Of a DNA stretch of 64,000 nt, positions 24,402 to 34,685 are shown in pieces. Position numbers and translations under genes: made by a program. This DNA is from Acheta domesticus. Lineage: Eukaryota > Arthropoda > Insecta > Orthoptera > Gryllidae. Each line of letters opens with the position of its first letter. Position 1 is the stretch's first letter. The stretch covers positions 149,913,425 through 149,977,424 of the forward strand of contig JAHLJT010000631.1 in assembly GCA_031308135.1 (NCBI GenBank), read 5' to 3'. The notes under the pieces were generated by a model. That model saw nothing but the letters and a program-made list of their open reading frames with translations. It ran no database searches and had not been told where the DNA came from.

Positions 24402-25433
24402 ATGGGCTGCGACGTGGAAATGTACCGGGCCCGCATCGGCGGCTGGGCCGCCCGCGTGGCGTGCGTGCTGAGAAAGGGTAGCGTCCCTGCTCCCTCTCTG
24501 GACGCCTTTGCACTGCTAGTTATAGCAGTAATGTTAGTAATTGGTAGCGTGGAGATAAATCCTGGCCCGGTATCTACGCGACGTGGCGCACCAGTGGATG
24601 TTTCATGGAGGTGCGTCGAGTGTTGCAACGGCGGTCTGCGAGGTGAACTGTCGCGCCTTCGACAGGAGTTCTTGCAGGTTACTGCTAAGCTTGCAGCGAC
24701 TCAACAGGAGCTGCAAGTTTTGAAGGCAGCAGCAAGAGTAACGGAGGTGGAGGCGATAGCAGCTACTGCGACGGAGGAGGCAGTGACGTTGGTGGCTCAG
24801 CCGGCCACAGCGGTTCTGCCAGTAGAGGTGACGTCGCCAACTCCGGCGGCGAGTTCCCCAAACGTGGTGTCCACGGCGGTGACGGCATCAACCACATTTG
24901 CATCGGTTGTCAAGGATTCAGCGGCAACGAAAAATTCTAAAAAATGTGTTGTGTTCGGTGACTCTATTGTGCGTCACGTAGGTCACGCAAACCTGCAAGT
25001 TAAATGCTTTCCGGGAATCCGCGTGGAACAGCTGAAATCGCAAATTGAAGCTAGTGACGTGGAAGCCCCGGAAACTGTTATCATTCACGGAGGCTCCAAT
25101 AATTTACGGAGATGTCGCTCATTTGATCACCTCATGGGCGACATCTACGAACTTGGGGTAGCAGCCAAAACGCGCTTTCCATCCTCGCGTATAGTGCTTA
25201 GTGGCGTCATTCGCCGCCGGGATGTTTGGTCCCGTAAGGTGGCGAGGATAAATCGGGACATGGACTTTGTGGCAAAAGCTCTCGGATTCATGTTTCTGGA
25301 TCCAAACGGGTGGATCTCAGAGAGCTCACTAGGTCGAGACGGCGTCCACCTCAACCGGAGGGGCGTTGCGGAGCTCAGTGGCCTCTATACTAGAGTAGCT
25401 GAATTCTGCACACGCCCTCCCGTCGCCCGTTGA
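24402..25433 (+). CDS. CR1-like ORF1 with 2A-like motif and SGNH esterase domain
   Basis: The open frame extends back to 24174, but ATG 24402 is a better start, because it puts the hydrophobic segment near the N-terminus. From that start, residues about 34-48 (DAFALLVIAVMLVIG) form a membrane or signal segment directly followed by SVEINPGP (24546-24569), a 2A-type ribosome-skipping motif. Next come a Cys-containing segment (WRCVECC), a leucine-rich coiled coil (RLRQEFLQVTAKLAATQQEL), an Ala/Thr/Val-rich linker, and an SGNH/GDSL hydrolase domain: GDSIV (nucleophile Ser), HGGSNNL (block III Asn) and RDGVHLN (Asp-His). ORF1 proteins of CR1-group LINEs are known to carry such esterases. The frame ends TGA at 25433; the same frame then reopens through the triplet array. 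Confidence 0.85.
   Translation: MGCDVEMYRARIGGWAARVACVLRKGSVPAPSLDAFALLVIAVMLVIGSVEINPGPVSTRRGAPVDVSWRCVECCNGGLRGELSRLRQEFLQVTAKLAATQQELQVLKAAARVTEVEAIAATATEEAVTLVAQPATAVLPVEVTSPTPAASSPNVVSTAVTASTTFASVVKDSAATKNSKKCVVFGDSIVRHVGHANLQVKCFPGIRVEQLKSQIEASDVEAPETVIIHGGSNNLRRCRSFDHLMGDIYELGVAAKTRFPSSRIVLSGVIRRRDVWSRKVARINRDMDFVAKALGFMFLDPNGWISESSLGRDGVHLNRRGVAELSGLYTRVAEFCTRPPVAR
24546..24569 (+). other. 2A-like ribosome-skipping motif (SVEINPGP)
   Basis: The codons read S-V-E-I-N-P-G-P. The 2A consensus is D-V/I-E-x-N-P-G-P; here Ser replaces Asp and all other fixed positions are met. Skipping would separate the product between G and P, leaving the hydrophobic segment on the short upstream peptide. 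2A-like sequences next to signal-like hydrophobic stretches have been described in APE-type LINEs including CR1 elements. Confidence 0.75.
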
Positions 25434-25549
25434 CGCTGTGAGCGACCGCCGGTCTCGCGTTCCGCGGCCAAATTAAATCTACCGGCAGCGGCGATAGGAG
25501 CGGGGGCTGTTGGTTTCACTCCGGTAACGGTGGCTTCAGCGGAGACGTG

Positions 25550-25687
25550 TGTGACGGTGGAGAAGGCGGGGACGGAGGAGACGACGGAGACGACGGAGGC
25601 GGCGGACACGGCGGCGGTGACTGAGCTGGCGAAGGCGACGGCGGCGGCTGTGACGGCGACGGCGGCGACTGCGGTGTCGTCGTCGTC

Positions 25688-25719
<32 letters not shown>

Positions 25720-25895
25720 CGGCGGAGACGGCGGCCGCGACGGCGACGGCGACGGCGATGGCGGCGGCGACGGCGGCGGCGACGGCGACGACGACGGCGA
25801 CGGCGGCGGCGGCGGCGGCGGTGACGACGATGACGACGGCGACGGAGACGACGAGGGCGGAGACGACGGCGGCGGAGGCGACGACAGAGGCAGCG
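25550..25895 (+). repeat. GGC/GAC triplet array between ORF1 and ORF2
   Basis: Nearly pure (GGC)/(GAC) triplets for about 340 bp. In the ORF1 frame they encode Ala/Thr-rich sequence, continuous with what follows the ORF1 stop. In the ORF2 frame they encode Gly/Asp-rich sequence from 25625, open without a stop into ORF2. The opposite strand is also open in more than one frame. The strand asymmetry and triplet purity suggest slippage expansion. Confidence 0.85.
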
Positions 25896-28639
25896 ACTTC
25901 GAGGGACGCGCCCTTTCAAGAACACTTTCAGGTGAGGAAGGGTTCCTTAGGTTGTTGCAGGTGAACTGTCGTAGTATAATCAATAAAGAAATAGAGTTTT
26001 GGAATCTAGTTGATGCCTGCGATCCCGACATAGTGATAGGGACTGAGTCGTGGCTAACTGAGGAAATCAGGTCCTCTGAAATTTTTCATTCCCATTACAA
26101 GATCCTTAGGAGGGATAGAATTAGCAGAGGGGGCGGAGTCTTTATTTGCGTCAAAGAGGACATTAATATTAGATTAGAGTGGGTCAGTAGAGAGTTTGAA
26201 ATGATGGGAATAGAAATTATTACGTCAGGAACTGTTTTAGAAATTATTGCATGCTATAGGCCTCCGAGCGATGGATATGACATTTTAGATAACATCATTC
26301 AGAGAACGGGAAACGAAAATGGCCATGCTATTGTTATTGGAGGCGACTTAAATATTCCGAGCGTAAACTGGGAGGGAACCGTTAGCGAAGGGAAAGTCCA
26401 AAATTTAGTAAACGGGCTGGTCTGGGAAGAGGGTTTTATCCAGGTAGTTCGGACCGGGACGCGACAGGATGCGATTTTGGATGTCTACCTAATTAGGCCG
26501 AAAGAACTTTTCATATCTTGTGAAGTTGTTGAGGGTATTAGTGACCACAAAGCGGTTCTTCTTGACTTAGACGGAAATATTTCAAGGAAAGGCATTACAA
26601 TAGGAACGAAAGTACGGCAATACAAGAAAGCAAATGTAAGCGGGCTTCAAGGCTTCTTTAGGGAACAATATGACCGCTTTCTAAGAACAGAGGGCGGTAT
26701 GGAAGAAATATGGGGCGTGTTTAAAGATATTATATACGAAGCTTTGCAAAAGTTTGTTCCGTGCAAAATTCTAAAAAATAATCCGGATCCAGAATACTAC
26801 AATGCAAAAATTAGGAGAATGAAGAGGATAACGAGAAAGGCATTTAAGAACAGAAAGCGTAGTAGCGAGCATATGAATATTTTTCGAAATCATTCAAAAG
26901 AATTGGAGCGCGAAAAGAAAATTGCTCAGGAGGCATATTTAAAGAATATTCTAGGTGGGAAGGGAAATAACTGGACAGGCTTTTATAAATATGTTCGTAG
27001 AAGGAAAGGAAATAAAGAGGATATCCCAGTTATTCGCGAAAATGGAAACACGCTAATTAGTGACAATCGGGCAAAAGCGGATGCATTTAATAAGTATTTT
27101 AGTTCGGTTTTCAAAAATAGTACGGACCATCCATTTATTCAAGGGCCTTCGGTTGCGAATCAGTTTAATATTGAAGTAAACGTTCTATGGAATAAAGTAA
27201 AGTCAATGAAAAATGGTAAGTCAAGGGGTCCAGACGACCTTTCTACGGATTTAATTAAACTGGCAGGAAAGGCAATATTACCGTACCTAATTAGAATTTT
27301 TCACGTGTCTTTGAATAATTCAAAAGTACCGGAAGATTGGAAATTAGCCTTTGTCGTACCAATTTTTAAAAGTGGTGACAAAACTAAATTATGCAATTAT
27401 AGGCCGGTAAGTCTTACGTCAGTGGTGTGCAAGCTTATGGAGAATCTAGTTGGGAGTTACATTAAGAAAGAATGGGAAATTAAAAAATGGCTCTACGATG
27501 GGCAACACGGGTTCAGGAGTGGTTATTCATGCGAAAGTCAGGTAGTCACGCTATTTCAGGATCTAGCAGATGAAATTGACGCGGGCGGGAGAGTAGATGC
27601 AGTAGTTATAGATTTTGCTAAAGCATTTGATGTGGTTCCACACGATCGGCTTGTACAGAAATTAATGAATTCAGGCATAGACCCCAGGGTGGTGGCGTGG
27701 ATTAGCGAGTTTCTGCGAGATAGAAAACAGAAAGTCCGAATTGGACAAGAGTTATCTTCCGGGGCAAGCGTTACGTCAGGAATACCGCAGGGGAGTGTCA
27801 TTGGACCCCTTCTATTTCTAGCTTTCGTCAATGATCTGTCGGCGCAATTAACCTCAAATGTTCGGCTATTAGCAGACGATTGCATAATATATCGTAGTAT
27901 TAACTCGAAAAGAGATGAAGAAATACTGCAAAAGGATCTTGATGCGTTACATTACTGGGCGGAAAATAACGGAATGTCCATAAATAGCTCTAAAAGTAAA
28001 TCCATCATTTTTGGCAGGGGTCATAATTACAGTGAAACACATTACCGTTTAAATAATGACATTATTCCGAGAGTTTCCTCGTGCAAGTACCTAGGAATTC
28101 ATTTCGATAGTAAATTAAGTTGGAAAAAACACGTAGATTTTGTTGTAGGGAAAGCCTGGCGATCTCTTCACTTTGTAATGCGCATCCTAAAAAAGAGTAC
28201 GGCAAACGCGAGGGAAATTGCTTATTTATCTCTTGTTCGTCCAATAATGGAATATGGAACAATTTGTTGGGATCCGCACAAGATTATGCAGTGTAAACAC
28301 TTGGAAAGGATTCAGCATAGGGCAGCTAAATTTACTTTCAGGGACAAGAAAACGGCAGGGTGGGATTCACTCAAAAACAGGCGATCAGTAGCAAGACTCT
28401 GCGCCTTGTATAAAGCTTATAATGGTCATCCAGCTTGGAAAGAAATTAATCGGCGGCTATGTATTCCTACATACATCAGTAGAGTGGATCACAGGCACAA
28501 AATAAATTTAAGACAGCAGAGAACGGATGTCGGGAAATTTTCTTTTACAAATCGAACGATTACGGAATGGAATAGATTGCCTGCAAAAACCTTTGAACCC
28601 TTTCCTCAAAGTGTTCAACAGTTTAGGAAATTAATTTAG
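25625..28639 (+). CDS. CR1-like ORF2: AP endonuclease and reverse transcriptase
   Basis: The frame is open from 25625 (after TGA 25622-25624) to TAA 28639. There is no early ATG; the enzyme proper begins near 25952. Counting from 25952, the endonuclease has N5 (QVNCRS), E32 (GTESW), GGDLNIPSVNW and GISDHKAV, all catalytic blocks of APE-type LINEs. The reverse transcriptase has NYRPVSLTSVV, GQHGFRSGYSCESQ, VVIDFAKAFDVVPHD (Asp 554), SGIPQGSVIGPLLF and the active-site LLADD (Asp 642 and 643), then YLGIHFDSKLSWKKHV. The C-terminus TDVGKFSFTNRTITEWNRLP matches the broken copy at 10.35 kb. It should cut the target and copy the element RNA by target-primed reverse transcription. How translation starts is unclear: reinitiation or frameshifting after ORF1 are both possible. 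No lesion is seen. Confidence 0.93.
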
Positions 28640-28804
28640 GGTATTATTAAGTAAATGAGGGAGAATAGTGGGTTATATAGCGATGCATAAGTGTTCTATT
28701 GTGAAGTGAGGTGTAGTGCAGTGTATAGCAGAGAAATAAAGAAGGAAATGTTTTCAGGTCTTAGTGAAGTGAAGTGCAGTGAAGTGCAGTGTAATACTAA
28801 TGCA

Positions 28805-28805
<1 letters not shown>

Positions 28806-28835
<30 letters not shown>

Positions 28836-29007
28836 CTCTTAATGTAATTTAATGTTTTATGAATCAGTCAGTTTTTAATATTATTATCATTATTTTACCA
28901 TTATTATTACTACAATTAGTATATAATTTGCATCTTCTTCTTCTTCTTCTTCTTCTTATTATTATTATTATTATTGTTGTTGTTATTATTATTATTATTA
29001 TTATTAC
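28806..29007 (+). repeat. Microsatellites in LINE 3' UTR: (GT)n, (CTT)n, (ATT)n
   Basis: (GT)n at 28806-28830, (CTT)n at 28932-28958, then ATT with interposed GTT to 29007. They lie between the ORF2 stop and the AATCTA tail. Confidence 0.9.
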
Positions 29008-29124
29008 TATTAGTGGTTTTGGAGTTCTATATTACGGAAAGGCTGTGTATATTTATGTTTTTGTAATTAGCTGCCACCGGGTTATGCCCAATTGCAGTTT
29101 AAATAAATCTAATCTAATCTAATT

Positions 29125-30376
29125 AAAGTTGATGGTTGACTTTTATTATAGAAATCATTCATTGTATCTTCCCAACTCATGCACTCAATATTTGGGTAGT
29201 CACTCTAGTTAAAAGCCTCCAAGAATTAACAATAATTCAATACAATTTTTAAGGAGACCTTTAAGTACTTCATCGTTTATTAATACTTATATTCTATGAT
29301 TTATATATAAGGTAATGGGAAGTAACATTGCACGATCTTTGTTTCTTTTTAAGTTCTATTTTGTTTCATTAATATTCACAATAATATTGAGAATTTAATC
29401 CTTCACAAACGTTCAAGGTTTCTTCAAAATATTGAAGACACAGCTTCCATAATTTGAAAGATTTTATTACTTTTTTAAAAGCAAGCCAAGTGTCAATGCT
29501 ACCCTGCAAGGGTCAAACATTGCTACCTCTATTTATTTCCTAGTCTTTGGCAATGTTTAAATGTGTGAGAGTTGGATAGGAAACAGAAACACTTTAATAT
29601 GCACCAGAAAATTATTAGTTTGGTTTTTGACAGTTCAAATACTCTAATCAGGGATAAATACTGCTTTGAGAACTTACTAATCTAAAAAGGTTTTATTAAC
29701 TGTTTTACGTTGTGATAAAGTGCGTCAGGGAAAAAGTGCTCACTCCTCTTTATTTTTAGTCTGGGAAACTCATTGTCAGCAACAGTATCGTATTTTGGCA
29801 TAACACTTTCATCAACGTCATGTTAAGTGGATTTTCCAATTCCAGACAGTTCAGTAGATTTTTCCTACTTAATTTTCCACTATTTACTTTTTCCATTGCT
29901 TAGTGCATTTTCACTTCATCATAGAATTGTTAATGTTAGATATTGGAATTTTTATTTGTTTACGTGGCAGAGTTACAGTGCAAATATGGCGACAAAAAAG
30001 TAATTTTGTATCAAATGTAATTAATGTTTACAATTTATAAGTCATATGCTTTAGAAATGATATAAATAAACTCAATTATGTCAATTGTTTTAATGTAAAT
30101 GTAGGGGCAAGATGGCCAGTATGGTAATGTCACTCTGAAAATAGTATATGCTATTAATGCATTTTGTCTTGTTTATTTGTATGAGTTGAAATGTTAGATT
30201 CATGCAAACTTACACAATACAACTTTTCCATCAGTGGAAAAACCTTATCCAGGAATGTAGTTTAAAGTGGCGGATCCAGGGGGAGGCTTGGGGGTCATGC
30301 CCTCTCCCCAAAGGCCTAGTTTTCATTTGTTAAATTTCTTTTATTTGGCAAAGTTGATTTAAATATTTATGTTAAA
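29125..30376. other. Unassigned AT-rich sequence
   Basis: No supported open frame, RNA gene or repeat boundary. Short ORFs are absent or random. Confidence 0.6.
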
Positions 30377-30377
30377 A

Positions 30378-30660
30378 CTAGCTTAAGTACCCCGCGTTGC
30401 TGGGGTATTTATCACAATAATTTATTAGACAGGAAGAGGCATTCCATCTATTCCCGCCCTGCCGGGGAGCCTTCTTGTATTTATTTTATTGTATCCCCGG
30501 TCAATCTTTCCCAACCTCTCTTTGCCTTGCTCCCACCTGGAAATACTCTTGTTCTTATAACTCACTTTCTCACAAAAAATGTTTAAATTTTTGAAACTGG
30601 GGTTTCCTCCCCCAAACTTAACTCACTTTAATATTAAAAATAGTAATCAAATCTAAACAA
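30378..30660 (-). mobile_element. Helitron 3' end in reverse orientation
   Basis: On the minus strand the sequence reads TACCCC-AGCAACGC-GGGGTA (30407-30388, 6-bp stem), then CTTAAG, then CTAG (30381-30378) followed by T. This hairpin-plus-CTAG arrangement is the Helitron 3' terminus, parallel to the one at 15596-15624. The body would extend to the right; its 5' end was not found, so 30660 (where the next repeat starts) is only an outer limit. Confidence 0.55.
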
Positions 30661-30661
30661 A

Positions 30662-31091
30662 ACTAGTGGTACTACAGAAAGGCACAGACATTCCCGTATT
30701 AATTTTCTATTTCCTTGGGTCTTCGCTAGCTATTCGGAATTGCCACAAACTCTTTCTTGCCAGCTACCATCTATCACCGCCAAAAGTACATTTTTTGTCA
30801 TTTTCTTAATTTTTCGGTTTCCTTGGTAGAACGGAAATATTAATTTTATAATATTAAAGAACACAAAAACCTAGTCCGATATGACAATTTTCTTTTAAAA
30901 GGTATGTGCGGTTTTAAAGAAGATCGCGTTTTAGCGCCACTAAAAATGGGAAATTTGCAGCTCATTTTCACAGAAAATTTTTGAGTGTTCAAAATACTTT
31001 ATCTGAAGTTATTTGAAGCACTTACACTCACAAAAATAATAATGTTGACAAATTGCTGGTAATATGAATATTAAAGATGTGAGAGATCGTT

Positions 31092-31097
<6 letters not shown>
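30662..31097 (+). repeat. Dispersed AT-rich repeat family, plus-strand copy
   Basis: It starts AACTAGTGGTACTACAGAAA and carries the conserved first block (tagctattcggaattgcc, ctatcaccgcc). The copy closely parallels 15696-16100 and ends in the (AT)n tract. Confidence 0.8.

Positions 31098-31136
<39 letters not shown>
31094..31136. repeat. (AT)n microsatellite
   Basis: About 42 bp of pure AT dinucleotides. Confidence 0.95.
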
Positions 31137-31139
<3 letters not shown>

Positions 31140-31221
31140 GAGGTTATATATAGGTAGGTATTACATAATATGTTATTAGATCATTGGTAATACCTATGAT
31201 ATTAGTAGGTATTACATTACT

Positions 31222-31246
31222 AACCTCCATATATTATATGGAGGTT
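31222..31246. repeat. Perfect hairpin AACCTCCATATA/TATATGGAGGTT
   Basis: Twelve-base-pair perfect inverted repeat with a one-base centre. A related ggaggttatatata copy lies just upstream at 31139. It abuts a tRNA-like segment. Confidence 0.7.
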
Positions 31247-31312
31247 TAGATCACTGGTCAGCGTGCTCGCTTTCTATGAACACGACCCCGGGTTCTATTC
31301 CTAGTCGAGCAA
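31240..31312 (+). repeat. tRNA-derived SINE head
   Basis: An A-box-like TAGATCACTGGTCAGCGTGC (31247-31266) and a B-box-like GGGTTCTATTCC (31290-31301) are spaced as in tRNA. The anticodon arm does not fold cleanly, so it is a tRNA-derived SINE or pseudogene. Confidence 0.5.
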
Positions 31313-31559
31313 GATTACAATGTGCGTTTTCATTGTAATATCCCAGAATATGTTGCTGTATGACGATAAGATGACTCACTTCTCAAGTTGAGAAGACCAG
31401 AATACTGCGTGGAGATGTCTTCGTGCTAATCACACATACCCCTTAATCCATGGTCCGTACGCAGGCTGTCACGTCAAGTACGGACAGACTTAAAACAAAA
31501 ATATTTTTATAGAAAATATCATTACGTCCCACAGGCGCAAGTTCGGGTACCGCTGTCGT

Positions 31560-31800
31560 GAACAATGCGGATGTGTTTAAAGCGCATGGCAAGTAAGCCT
31601 GCGGCCGAGAGCCGCCCCCACCCCCGTGCAGCGCGAGGACACTGCGTCGGCGCGGCGCGGCACGGCGCGGCGCGGCGCTGCAGCGCGCGCTGACGTCAGG
31701 CTCCCCCTCCCCTTCCCTCCCCCTTTCGCACCCCCCTCCTCACCGGACGTCTTCCCACTGCAACCAACTGCACGCTTATGCCTTCATCTTGGAAACCCCG
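31560..31800. other. CpG-rich patch with a CRE palindrome
   Basis: gcggcgcggc-type repeats, a TGACGTCA palindrome (31691-31698) and CCCTCCCC runs. It could be a CpG-island promoter or part of a mobile element. No adjacent exon is recognised. Confidence 0.3.
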
Positions 31801-32019
31801 TCGTTCGATTGATTGATGTTTCCACGTACGTCAATTGCTATCGTCATTGGTTCGGCTAATGTAGTGAATACTCGTATTTTTAGTCCTGGAAGTGGTGGCG
31901 TTCCTCCTGACATATGAACAGGGAGATCCGGCGCTGACCTGCATGTCGTTTTGTGGAGGATTTTTATCTCCAATCTATATTCCATATTGGACATCTGAGC
32001 ATCCGACTGGTCTCCTGAC

Positions 32020-33617
32020 ATAATGTTTTGCTTATAAGTGTGAGAAAGGGTCGTAAAGCATGTAGTTAGGACAAAGAAAGGGAAATAATGATTACGTGCG
32101 GTGCGTGCTCTTTTGTTAGGTTACTGACTCTTTTATAGTTACTGAACCTGGTGTTGTTCGGATAAAGATGGAAAGATAGCGATCAGAGCCGCCGGACAAT
32201 AGAATTGTAGCGACTGAATTCCTCCAGATAGCGGCTAACTGAAGTGTTAGTGATCAGAATCCCCCACTACCGGGTCTAGAACCCTCGCACCATCTGGTCA
32301 GAATCGCTGCAGAATCTATCGCAATGGTAGCTCTGATCTAATCTCAGCCTGTAATCTCCATCCATCTCTCACTTTTTTCAGACGATTTCGACAAGAGCTA
32401 TCCAATTTAAATACTTCTACGAACTGTATTACTATTACTAATACGAAGTTAAATTGAACTCTGTATTCTTTTCTCTTGGTGTTTCATCATTACTTGTTTA
32501 GCATATTTTCCCAGGGCCTTCATTGCTTCTCATAGTTTCACTTCGTTAAATTTCCGTGTCATGTCTCAAGTCAGTGTATTGCACGTCGTACATGACACTT
32601 CTTGGTATCACCACAGTTTCCGATACTTCTCCTTTATTTTCCTCTAAATAACGCTTTGTTGCCTTGTCTCACTTTAAAAACATGCGTCTTTCCATTATCC
32701 CTATGACCTTTCTCTTGGGCCCTTTCTACTGATCTCAGTTGCTTGACTTATATACCCACGTACAGAGCGTACAGGCTGTACACAGCATTACACAATGTAC
32801 TCCAGAGCAAGGTAGGGCTTACGCATTTAATTAAAGCACGAGGCCCTCCGAACTTCTGATAGCCGATATCTTGGAACCAGAGAAAAAGGCGTCTTTTCGT
32901 GACCCCGATAATTTGAACCCATTTCTATCTTCAGCACGCAATAAATACTGATAAATTGTTTCCCGGAGTTGCGACACTCAGAATGTCGAAGGCTCTAATA
33001 ACTAACGCCTGCCCCTTTAACCTGCACATAATCATGAAAAATCACTTCGGAACACAGCCCTCGTGATATCAAGCCCCTTGCTTCGGAGTCTCCCCTCCGC
33101 CCGTGATAAGGGCCACCCAGAGCGCGTCCGCGCCTCTGACAAGCGTCTCCCCCTCCACCGTGTATCTAGAAACAGGAGTGGGGATTAAATCTATATAGTT
33201 TGTAAGAAAGCGTTGTAATGTGTTCACAACCATTTTAGACTGAATAGTAGAAATTTGTATCATTTTGTATAACTTTGTATTTGTTCACTTCTGCAATAAA
33301 CTCAGTGTGTTCTCACTCTCTGAGGTTCATTTCACCAAGTCTGTCTGGAGAACCGTCGACTTGCCATCGACGTATTTTACTCTTGTATCTCAGGATCCCA
33401 ACATAGAGTTATCCTTTACTCAAATCACAAGACTGAATCCTACTACATCCTGTACCCTGTCATGTGTTTTCTGTTTTCTTCCTAACCATACCATCTTCTA
33501 GAGGATCAGATACCTATTCTTCTTCATTCACTACATGGAATACGTTGATTTTTTAGTTCATTTTGCATCTAAATAAAAACAAACGGGTTAGTTACACCAT
33601 TTTAAACACAAGAAGGG
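32020..33617 (+). other. Unassigned; possible LTR-like segment at its right
   Basis: Most of this stretch shows nothing definite. Between about 32745 and 33410 there are TATA-like boxes (tatatacc 32749; ctatatagtt 33190) and an AATAAA (33296) followed by GT-rich sequence, an order that fits an LTR on the plus strand. No second LTR, primer site or target duplication was found. Confidence 0.3.
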
Positions 33618-33631
33618 CTGGACCAATATTA

Positions 33632-34361
33632 ATTCCCCTCAGGGGCTGCGTAGGTGGACACGACCTCTGGTGGAGAGTTGGAGACGACCACCCGGATCCC
33701 TAGTTTCACGGCGACACTCCCGTCGTTAGCCTCAAGGAGGAGGCAGTGAGTAAGCGAATGCTAAGCTCCTGGTCGACGGTTCAACCCTGCCAGTTGGGCC
33801 CCTGGCGCGTCAATCTTAAGGCAGGATTGGGTGAAGGAGACCTAGGGTACTCTGGAATCCACAAATAGAAGTCCGGCGGGGCATTACCTACCGTCAGGTG
33901 GCCTTGGTTACAGTCCAACCCAGATCTATAGCCTGAAGGTGCAGGCAGTGGGAAGACGGGATGAGGGCCCCGAGCCGCCCGGACCTTAGTTCGGGTGACC
34001 CCCTGGGGCTCTTGGCTTCGTGGTGGCAGTGGCCCGATACTCTGGGCATAGAGGAGGGACTTGGTGTCCCGGCGCATGTGAGTGGCGCGTTGTCATATAG
34101 GCAACATTGACTCCGGCACTAGCCCGGATAGCTAGTAGCTCTGAGCTGGCAGAGCGGCCTTAGACCCAGGCATTGTATGGGGAAGTTGCCGAGAAGGCCA
34201 ACTGCGTTCCGGCGGGATCCGGATATTGTCCGAGAGGATACTTGTACCCCTGAGGGGGGTGTAGGTTAGAGGCTAACGCCTAGGTACTCACCCCGAGGCT
34301 TGCCCCCTAATACAATAGAAGTGCAGGGGTGCCAATAACGCCATGTACGTATACACATATA
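33632..34361 (+). mobile_element. Retroposed insertion with 14-bp target duplication
   Basis: CTGGACCAATATTA occurs at 33618-33631 and again at 34362-34375, flanking a 730-bp GC-rich segment in AT-rich DNA. The insert starts ATTCCCCTCAGGGGCTGCG and ends ACGTATACACATATA, a simple A/T tail. A long, variable target duplication with a tail fits target-primed retroposition (SINE, or an internally deleted or truncated LINE). No tRNA, 7SL or 5S promoter and no reverse transcriptase motif is seen. The reverse-strand ORF at 33781-34077 is not a known protein. Confidence 0.65.
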
Positions 34362-34685
34362 CTGGACCAATATTATAAAATTGATTCGTTAGATTCATCT
34401 CCGCCCATAATAGCAAAATAACTATTAAAATATCGGGAAAATTAACTAGATGGCGCTGTAGCACAATACTAAATATGTATGTTAAATACAACGCGCAACA
34501 CTCTGCAGCATTTTTGAATCTGTGTCGTTAAATAACACCTAAATGAAGCATTCTAGTGGATTGAAAACCAAAATTTTGACGCCTAGGGACTCAAAGGAGC
34601 GTTTATCACTGCGTTCTCAACAGGATGAGATCTTCTTAAAAGTTTATTGCATTTTTGCTGTCCGGCGATCCTCGATATTACCCCA

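Larger units (their letters stand above)
24250..29124 (+). mobile_element. CR1-like LINE, near full length
   Basis: It contains a 5' leader, ORF1 (anchor, 2A-like motif, coiled coil, SGNH esterase), a triplet array, an intact ORF2 and a 3' UTR ending CCACCGG...AATAAATCTAATCTAATCTAATT (29075-29124), a short tandem tail as in the CR1/L2 group. The leader at 24258-24346 repeats 'cagtctgtgcctgga' and 'gattcagagt' motifs. No target duplication was identified, which is usual for CR1. Of all elements in this window it is the only one whose replication enzyme reads through, so it is the youngest-looking. Confidence 0.9.

Noticed and set aside
25516..26031. Proline/serine-rich and arginine-rich proteins on the minus strand across the triplet array
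   Set aside because: They are antisense readings of the GGC/GAC repeat and overlap the real LINE frames.
31776..32021. 81-residue minus-strand protein (MSGDQSDAQMSNMEYRLEIK...)
   Set aside because: Composition is protein-like, but I cannot tie it to a family and it overlaps a possible transposon end; not enough support for a gene call.
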